From Acidobacteriota bacterium (GTDB lineage: Bacteria > Acidobacteriota > Thermoanaerobaculia > Multivoradales > JAHEKO01), in NCBI GenBank assembly GCA_029863825.1, contig JAOTUP010000112.1, positions 1 through 6,756 of the forward strand: DNA of 6,756 nt, in the 5' to 3' direction. Under the pieces are notes generated by a model, which saw only the letters and a list, made by a program, of their open reading frames with translations, ran no database searches and was not told where the DNA came from. The translations under genes were made by a program, and so were the position numbers. Each line of letters begins with the position of its first letter. Positions within the stretch are counted from its first letter, which is position 1. Below, in pieces: positions 1 through 6,756 of the stretch.

Positions 1-3284
<3,284 letters not shown>

Positions 3285-3297
3285 GTACACCTCCCAA

Positions 3298-3312
3298 ACC
3301 CCTCGAAGGGGT
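3298..3312 (+). other. Small GC-rich hairpin downstream of rpoC
   Basis: ACCCCT (3298-3303) pairs perfectly with AGGGGT (3307-3312) around a 3-nt loop, CGA, starting 14 nt after the rpoC stop codon. It is followed by CCCGTTAG rather than a U-run, so it does not meet the usual criteria for an intrinsic terminator. It could pause polymerase or stabilise the 3' end of a processed rpoBC transcript, and read-through into rpsL seems likely. The pairing is seen directly; any role is inference. Confidence 0.35.
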
Positions 3313-3365
3313 CCCGTTAGCGCCGGATGGGGCCGAAGACGTCCCGGGAATCAGGGCTCTCGGGC

Positions 3366-3394
3366 TTGACGAGGGTTCGTGGAGTTGTTAGGAT
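3366..3394 (+). promoter_or_regulatory. Predicted sigma70-type promoter for the str operon
   Basis: A -35 box TTGACG (3366-3371, 5 of 6 to consensus) is separated by exactly 17 nt from a -10 box TAGGAT (3389-3394, 4 of 6). TG at 3386-3387 is placed as in an extended -10 element. The predicted transcription start is near 3400-3404, leaving a leader of about 140 nt before rpsL. The position between rpoC and rpsL is where an independent str-operon promoter would be expected. No A/T-rich UP element is visible upstream. The motif match is seen; promoter activity is inferred. Confidence 0.6.
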
Positions 3395-3410
3395 TTCCCT
3401 TCTGCTCTGT

Positions 3411-3434
3411 GGTCCTGAGCACAGGTTCAGGACC
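3411..3434 (+). promoter_or_regulatory. Hairpin near the 5' end of the rpsL leader
   Basis: GGTCCTGA (3411-3418) and TCAGGACC (3427-3434) form a perfect 8-bp stem with an 8-nt loop. The structure begins within about 10 nt of the predicted transcript start. A competing weaker helix, CTGTG (3407-3411) with CACAG (3420-3424), shares bases with it, so the two cannot form together. It may protect the 5' end of the mRNA or be part of a regulatory leader. No ligand or protein site is recognised. Confidence 0.4.
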
Positions 3435-3476
3435 CGCCAGGGTGTTTGTCAAAACCAGGCCCCCTGACATGTCGCG

Positions 3477-3496
3477 CGAGCCCATAACCGGGCTCG
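3477..3496 (+). promoter_or_regulatory. Leader hairpin upstream of rpsL
   Basis: CGAGCCC (3477-3483) and GGGCTCG (3490-3496) form a perfect 7-bp stem with the loop ATAACC. It ends 32 nt before the rpsL Shine-Dalgarno sequence. A shorter alternative, GCTC (3492-3495) with GAGC (3500-3503), would disrupt it. The two mutually exclusive pairings resemble what a switching leader needs, but chance pairing in G+C-rich DNA is a fair alternative. Confidence 0.4.
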
Positions 3497-3509
3497 AGGG
3501 AGCGGAGTC

Positions 3510-3528
3510 GCCTGTTGAAGGCTTTTTT
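3510..3528 (+). terminator. Terminator-like stem with T6, possible attenuator before rpsL
   Basis: GCCT (3510-3513) pairs with AGGC (3519-3522) around a 5-nt loop, GTTGA, followed at once by six T (3523-3528). The order of stem then U-run is that of an intrinsic terminator, but a 4-bp stem is much shorter than usual, so at most weak termination or pausing is expected. The U-run directly abuts GAGGA, the rpsL ribosome binding site, so pausing here would hold polymerase at the site where ribosomes load. Confidence 0.25.
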
Positions 3529-3533
3529 GAGGA
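3529..3533 (+). promoter_or_regulatory. Ribosome binding site of rpsL
   Basis: GAGGA lies 12 nt before the ATG at 3546, at the long end of the usual spacing. It follows the T6 tract directly, an unpaired A/U-rich context favourable for ribosome access. Confidence 0.65.
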
Positions 3534-3545
3534 ATCGAGACACGC

Positions 3546-3920
3546 ATGCCGACAATTCACCAGCTTGTCCGCAAGGGACGCAAGCGCATCATTTCCAAGA
3601 CGAAGAGCCCGGCCTTGCACGGGTCGCCGCAGAAGCGGGGCGTCTGCGTGCGGGTTTATACGCAGACGCCGAAGAAGCCCAATTCGGCGCTGCGAAAGGT
3701 GGCTCGCGTGCGACTGACCAACGGGATCGAGGTCACAACCTACATTCCGGGTGTCGGTCACAACTTGCAGGAGCATTCGATTGTCTTGATCCGCGGTGGA
3801 CGTGTCAAAGACCTGCCCGGTGTGCGATATCACGTCATTCGCGGAACGCTGGATGCGGTCGGCGTCGACGATCGCCGTCAGAGTCGTTCCAAGTACGGCG
3901 CGAAGCGCCCGAAGGCGTAA
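3546..3920 (+). CDS. rpsL: 30S ribosomal protein S12
   Basis: S12 lies at the decoding centre of the small ribosomal subunit and contributes to tRNA selection accuracy. The product is 124 residues, the same length as E. coli S12, and starts MPTIHQLVRKGRKR. Family blocks are intact: SPALHGSPQKRGVC (21-34), TPKKPNSALRK (41-51), GHNLQEHSIV (71-80), RGGRVKDLPGVRYH (83-96) and the basic C-terminus SRSKYGAKRPKA. Lys43 and Lys88, the classic streptomycin-resistance positions, are wild type, so a streptomycin-sensitive S12 is predicted. Asp89, which is beta-methylthiolated in E. coli, is present. The ATG at 3546 is the only start giving the family's standard N-terminus. rpsL is the first gene of the str operon here, with its own leader and promoter upstream and rpsG 27 nt downstream. 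Confidence 0.98.
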   Translation: MPTIHQLVRKGRKRIISKTKSPALHGSPQKRGVCVRVYTQTPKKPNSALRKVARVRLTNGIEVTTYIPGVGHNLQEHSIVLIRGGRVKDLPGVRYHVIRGTLDAVGVDDRRQSRSKYGAKRPKA

Positions 3921-3931
3921 GGGAAAAGCGC

Positions 3932-3936
3932 AGGAG
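3932..3936 (+). promoter_or_regulatory. Ribosome binding site of rpsG
   Basis: AGGAG sits 11 nt before the ATG at 3948 inside the 27-nt rpsL-rpsG gap. It is a good Shine-Dalgarno match and supports independent initiation on rpsG. Confidence 0.7.
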
Positions 3937-3947
3937 ATCCGAGACCG

Positions 3948-4418
3948 ATGTCGAGACGTGGTGCCATTCCGAAGCGGGAGATCCTCCCGGATCCGCTCTA
4001 CAACTCGCAGTTGTTGACGAAGTTCGTCAACGTGCTGATGAGAGACGGCAAGAAGTCGACTGCCGAGCACATTCTCTACCAGGCTCTGGATACGATTCAG
4101 GAGCGCACCGAAGACGACCCGATGAAGGTCTTCAAGCGCGCGATCGAGAACATCAAGCCGGCAGTCGAAGTGAAATCACGGCGCGTCGGAGGTTCGACCT
4201 ACCAGGTGCCCATCGAAGTGCGGCCCAATCGCAGACTGGCACTGTCGTTTCGTTGGTTGTTGGACAGCGCTCGAAAGCGTGGCGAGAAGACGATGAAGCT
4301 GCGGTTGGCCGGCGAGTTGATGGAAGCCGCCGAGAACCGCGGCTCCGCGATCAAGAAGAAGGAAGATACGCACCGAATGGCAGAGGCGAACAAGGCGTTC
4401 GCCCATTATCGCTGGTAG
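3948..4418 (+). CDS. rpsG: 30S ribosomal protein S7
   Basis: S7 is a primary assembly protein that nucleates folding of the 3' domain of 16S rRNA (the 30S head) and lies near the E-site and mRNA exit channel. The product is 156 residues, a usual length for bacterial S7. It starts MSRRGAIPKREILPDPLYNS and shows the S7 signature region (about 20-46, including MRDGKKSTAEHILYQAL), the extended beta-hairpin around PAVEVKSRRVGG and YQVPIEV (about 71-91), the arginine-rich RPNRRLALSFRWL, and the C-terminal helix ending AHYRW. In E. coli S7 also represses the str operon by binding between rpsL and rpsG. Here that spacer is only 27 nt, so an E. coli-like site of similar size cannot fit between the two genes. 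Confidence 0.98.
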   Translation: MSRRGAIPKREILPDPLYNSQLLTKFVNVLMRDGKKSTAEHILYQALDTIQERTEDDPMKVFKRAIENIKPAVEVKSRRVGGSTYQVPIEVRPNRRLALSFRWLLDSARKRGEKTMKLRLAGELMEAAENRGSAIKKKEDTHRMAEANKAFAHYRW

Positions 4419-4452
4419 GCGGCATGCGCGGTCCGGGTGGTCCCCGGCAAGC

Positions 4453-4478
4453 GGCGGCAGCGGTTCGACGTTGTCGCT
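4453..4478 (+). promoter_or_regulatory. Ten-bp hairpin in the rpsG-fusA gap
   Basis: GGCGGCAGCG (4453-4462) pairs continuously with CGTTGTCGCT (4469-4478): seven Watson-Crick pairs and three G-U pairs, closed by the loop GTTCGA with a UUCG core. It occupies the middle of the 97-nt rpsG-fusA gap and ends 37 nt before the fusA ATG. A shorter hairpin, CCGGG (4433-4437) with CCCGG (4443-4447), lies just upstream. G-U pairs keep the RNA helix but break symmetry on the opposite strand, so it would act as + strand RNA. Possible roles are mRNA processing, translational control of fusA, or a ribosomal-protein binding site. No terminator U-run follows. Confidence 0.45.
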
Positions 4479-4500
4479 TTACGTGCGCCAGGATGGAAAC

Positions 4501-4506
4501 GAAGAG
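4501..4506 (+). promoter_or_regulatory. Likely ribosome binding site of fusA
   Basis: GAAGAG, a partial Shine-Dalgarno match, lies 9 nt before the ATG at 4516. A second purine run, AGGA at 4510-4513, is too close to that ATG to serve. The site is weaker than those of rpsG and tuf, but its spacing supports ATG 4516 as the start. Confidence 0.45.
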
Positions 4507-4515
4507 ATCAGGACG

Positions 4516-6588
4516 ATGGCACGGCAAGTACCTCTCGAAAGGAATCGAAACCTCGGCATCATGGCCCACATCGATGCCGGGAAGACGACGACAACCGAGC
4601 GGATTCTCTATTACACCGGAGTGAACTACAAGATCGGCGAGGTGCACGACGGCACCGCGACGATGGATTGGATGGTTCAGGAGCAAGAGCGCGGCATTAC
4701 GATCACTGCCGCCGCGACGACGTGTTTCTGGAGGGACTATCGGATCAACATCATCGACACGCCCGGGCACGTGGATTTCACGGCGGAGGTGGAGCGCTCG
4801 CTGCGCGTGCTCGACGGTGCGATCGCAGTTTTTGACGCTGTTGCCGGAGTCGAGCCGCAGTCCGAGACCGTCTGGCGGCAGGCCGATCGTTACCGCGTGC
4901 CGCGAATCGCCCTCGTCAACAAGATGGACCGTGTCGGCGCGGACTTCGATCGTTGCGTCGAAATGATGCGCTCGCGCCTCGGTGCGTCGCCGGTTGTCAT
5001 TCAGCTGCCGTGGGGTAAGGAAGACGGCTTTCAGGGCATCGTCGATCTCATCTCCATGCAGGCGTACCTGTACAAGGAAGAGACGCTGGGTGCCGAGTAC
5101 GAGGTGACGGATGTGCCGGCGGACTTGCTGGATCGCGCCGTCGAGGCTCGAGAGCAGATGGTCGAGGCGGTTGCCGAAACCGACGACACGCTGCTCGAGA
5201 AGTACCTCTCCGGCAGCCAGGTCACGGACGACGAGATCAAGAGGGCTTTGCGGCGGGCAACCATCGCGAGCATGTTGCAGCCTGTTCTTTGCGGCAGTGC
5301 CTTCAAGAACAAGGGTGTGCAGCCTTTGCTGGACGCCGTAATCGATTATCTTCCGGCACCTGTCGACGTGCCCCCGGTCGAGGGTCTCGACTCCGAAGGG
5401 GCGACGCTGCATCGGGAGCCTTCGGACGAGGCCCCTTTCTCGGGTCTGGTCTTTAAGATCATGACCGATCCGTTTGTCGGTCAACTGGCCTACTTCAGGA
5501 CCTACTCCGGTCACGTCGCCTCGGGGGACTCGGTGTTTAACATGTCCAGCGGCCGCAGCGAGCGAATCGGTCGACTGCTGAAGATGCACGCCAACAAACG
5601 CGAGGAAGTCAAGGAGCTGTGGGCGGGTGACATCGCGGCGGCCGTCGGTCTCAAGAACGTCAAGACGGGTGACACGATCTGTGACCCGAAAAGCCAGATC
5701 CTGCTCGAAGCCATGAGTTTCCCGGAACCGGTGATCGCCGTTTCCATCGAGCCCAAGACGAAGGCGGATCAAGAGAAGTTGGCGGTGGCGCTCGGCAAGC
5801 TGCAGCAGGAAGATCCGACGTTTCGCGTGCATACCGACGTCGACACGGGGCAGACATTGATTTCCGGCATGGGCGAGCTGCACCTGGAGATCATCACCGA
5901 TCGCTTGCTACGGGAGTTCAACGTCGGAGCCAATGTGGGCCGCCCGCAAGTGGCCTACAAGGAGAGTCTCACGGCGGAGACCGAGGCGGAAGGTCGCTTC
6001 GTCCGCCAGTCCGGCGGCCGAGGCCAGTTCGGTCACTGCAAGATCCGTGTCCGGCCGACTGCCGAGGGAGACTTCGTATTCAACAACCAGATTAGCGGCG
6101 GTGCGATCCCGCGCGAGTTCATCAAGCCCGTCGAGCAGGGGATTCGCGAAGCGATGGAGACCGGGCCGCTGGCCGGATATCCGGTGACCGGCGTAGAGGT
6201 CGACCTCTTTGACGGCAGTTTCCACGATGTCGACTCGTCTGAGATCGCTTTCAAGATCGCCGGTTCGATGGCCTTCCAGGAGGCGTCGAAAAGAGCGAAG
6301 CCGGCGCTACTCGAGCCGGTCATGGACGTCGAAGTAGTGACGCCGGAAGACTACATGGGCGATGTCATCGGCGACATTACGTCGCGCCGGGGCCGGGTGC
6401 AGAGCATGGAGCCTCGCGGCAACGCTCAGGTGATCAAATGCTCGGTGCCGTTGTCCGAGATGTTCGGTTACGCGACTGACCTGCGGTCGCGAACGCAGGG
6501 ACGGGCGACGTACACGATGCAGTTTGCAAGCTACGAGCAGGCACCGAAGACAGTTAGTGAGGAGATCGTGGCGAAGGCCGTCGGTTGA
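4516..6588 (+). CDS. fusA: Elongation factor G
   Basis: EF-G is the cytosolic GTPase that drives tRNA-mRNA translocation and, with ribosome recycling factor, subunit splitting. Starting at ATG 4516 the product is 690 residues, about the length of Thermus EF-G and slightly shorter than E. coli's, with the typical opening MARQVPLERNRNLGIMAHID. GTPase motifs are intact: P-loop AHIDAGKT (17-24), switch I RGITIT (59-64), DTPGH (81-85) with the catalytic His85, NKMD (135-138) and the G5 motif SAF (261-263). Domain II follows from about residue 305, domain III includes GMGELHLEII (451-460), domain IV has GGRGQFGH (500-507) and the tip loop SFHDVDSSE (568-576), and domain V has EVVTPEDYMGDVIGD (606-620). 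A TTG at 4471 in the same frame would add 15 residues unlike the family, so it was rejected. Position after rpsLG identifies the canonical fusA copy. Confidence 0.98.
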   Translation: MARQVPLERNRNLGIMAHIDAGKTTTTERILYYTGVNYKIGEVHDGTATMDWMVQEQERGITITAAATTCFWRDYRINIIDTPGHVDFTAEVERSLRVLDGAIAVFDAVAGVEPQSETVWRQADRYRVPRIALVNKMDRVGADFDRCVEMMRSRLGASPVVIQLPWGKEDGFQGIVDLISMQAYLYKEETLGAEYEVTDVPADLLDRAVEAREQMVEAVAETDDTLLEKYLSGSQVTDDEIKRALRRATIASMLQPVLCGSAFKNKGVQPLLDAVIDYLPAPVDVPPVEGLDSEGATLHREPSDEAPFSGLVFKIMTDPFVGQLAYFRTYSGHVASGDSVFNMSSGRSERIGRLLKMHANKREEVKELWAGDIAAAVGLKNVKTGDTICDPKSQILLEAMSFPEPVIAVSIEPKTKADQEKLAVALGKLQQEDPTFRVHTDVDTGQTLISGMGELHLEIITDRLLREFNVGANVGRPQVAYKESLTAETEAEGRFVRQSGGRGQFGHCKIRVRPTAEGDFVFNNQISGGAIPREFIKPVEQGIREAMETGPLAGYPVTGVEVDLFDGSFHDVDSSEIAFKIAGSMAFQEASKRAKPALLEPVMDVEVVTPEDYMGDVIGDITSRRGRVQSMEPRGNAQVIKCSVPLSEMFGYATDLRSRTQGRATYTMQFASYEQAPKTVSEEIVAKAVG

Positions 6589-6598
6589 TCGGCCTTTG
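6572..6598 (+). promoter_or_regulatory. Hairpin enclosing the fusA stop codon
   Basis: CGAAGGCCG (6572-6580) pairs with CGGCCTTTG (6590-6598), nine pairs including one G-U, around the 9-nt loop TCGGTTGAT. The fusA TGA (6586-6588) is in the loop. No U-run follows, so it is not a standard terminator. It could slow ribosomes or polymerase at the fusA end, or protect an mRNA end after processing between fusA and tuf. The pairing is seen; the function is inferred. Confidence 0.4.
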
Positions 6599-6613
6599 AT
6601 CCAGTCGCAGCCA

Positions 6614-6620
6614 GGGAGGA
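6614..6620 (+). promoter_or_regulatory. Strong ribosome binding site of tuf
   Basis: GGGAGGA, containing an uninterrupted GGAGG, ends 6 nt before the ATG at 6627. It is the best Shine-Dalgarno match in the window, in keeping with the high EF-Tu synthesis typical of bacteria. Confidence 0.8.
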
Positions 6621-6626
6621 AAGGAC

Positions 6627-6756
6627 ATGTCGAAGGAGAAGTTTGAGCGGACGAAACCGCACGTGAACATCGGAACGATAGGTCACGTGGATCACGGGAA
6701 GACGACGTTGACGGCGGCGATCACGAAGACGTTGGCGTCGAAGGGTATGGCGTCGT
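6627..6756 (+). CDS. tuf: Elongation factor Tu (3' end outside window)
   Basis: EF-Tu is the abundant GTPase that carries aminoacyl-tRNA to the ribosomal A site. Only the first 43 codons are present; the full protein is usually about 394-400 residues. The N-terminus reads MSKEKFERTKPHVNIGTIGH and contains the P-loop GHVDHGKT (19-26), followed by TLTAAITKTLASKGMAS, which separates EF-Tu from other translational GTPases such as EF-G or LepA. ATG 6627 is fixed by the family N-terminus and the strong ribosome binding site. It is 38 nt downstream of fusA and in the same direction, the standard end of the str operon. Whether this genome has a second tuf copy cannot be told from the window. Confidence 0.97.
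   Translation, partial: MSKEKFERTKPHVNIGTIGHVDHGKTTLTAAITKTLASKGMAS

Noticed and set aside
3298..3312. An intrinsic terminator closing the rpoBC transcript.
   Set aside because: The 6-bp stem is not followed by a U-run. It is kept only as a hairpin of unknown role.
3469..3717. A possible leader ORF starting at ATG 3469 and overlapping rpsL out of frame.
   Set aside because: Only a weak AGG lies upstream, the product resembles nothing known, and it does not end before rpsL as a typical leader peptide would.
3351..4070. A - strand open frame across the rpoC-rpsL gap and rpsL.
   Set aside because: It is in antisense register with rpsL and rpsG, has no recognisable product, and runs over the predicted promoter of the str operon.
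4471..4515. An N-terminal extension of EF-G from TTG 4471.
   Set aside because: The 15 extra residues are not part of the EF-G family N-terminus, and the TTG lies inside the intergenic hairpin stem. ATG 4516 gives the standard MARxxPLER start.
3515..4624. A 369-codon + strand open frame spanning rpsL, rpsG and the start of fusA.
   Set aside because: It is an off-frame reading of three certain genes, with low-complexity Arg-rich sequence and no family resemblance.
4351..5883. A 510-codon open frame on the - strand opposite fusA and the end of rpsG.
   Set aside because: It has the same codon boundaries as fusA. It stays open because fusA avoids TTA, CTA and TCA codons in this region, as expected in G+C-rich DNA. 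It has no recognisable domain and overlaps a certain gene.

Overview
The window is an ordinary, well-conserved stretch of bacterial housekeeping DNA: the 3' three-quarters of rpoC, followed by the str operon rpsL, rpsG, fusA and the first 43 codons of tuf, all on the + strand. It suggests a Gram-negative bacterium with G+C-rich DNA and a strong preference for G/C at third codon positions. Three observations support this. The RNA polymerase beta' subunit carries a long insertion inside the trigger loop, as in Proteobacteria and several other Gram-negative phyla and unlike Firmicutes, Actinobacteria or Thermus. rpoC lies directly upstream of rpsL, the common bacterial order, whereas E. coli has the rpoBC and str operons apart. 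The EF-G, S12 and EF-Tu sequences read like those of deltaproteobacterial-grade or related lineages. I cannot place it more precisely than that.

Layout. Positions 1-3284 are rpoC, open at the left edge at about E. coli beta' residue 300. Positions 3285-3545 are a 261-nt gap without a convincing gene. It holds a small GC-rich hairpin just after rpoC, a good sigma70-type promoter (TTGACG, 17 nt, TAGGAT with an extended -10 TG), and a transcribed leader of roughly 140 nt with several hairpins. The last hairpin is a short stem followed by six T that abuts the rpsL ribosome binding site. rpsL (3546-3920) and rpsG (3948-4418) are only 27 nt apart. A 97-nt gap with a 10-bp hairpin precedes fusA (4516-6588). 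A 38-nt gap, with a hairpin enclosing the fusA stop codon, precedes tuf (6627 to the window end).

Functionally the genes join transcription and translation. beta' forms half of the RNA polymerase active site. S12 and S7 are 30S proteins at the decoding centre and at the head/E-site. EF-G drives translocation and EF-Tu delivers aminoacyl-tRNA. Co-transcription from the promoter at 3366-3394, possibly with read-through from rpoBC, would keep their supply matched. All catalytic and GTP-binding motifs in the visible parts are intact, and no mobile element, CRISPR array, tRNA, frameshift or pseudogene was seen. I found no new biological system; the only items worth a second look are RNA structures in the intergenic regions.
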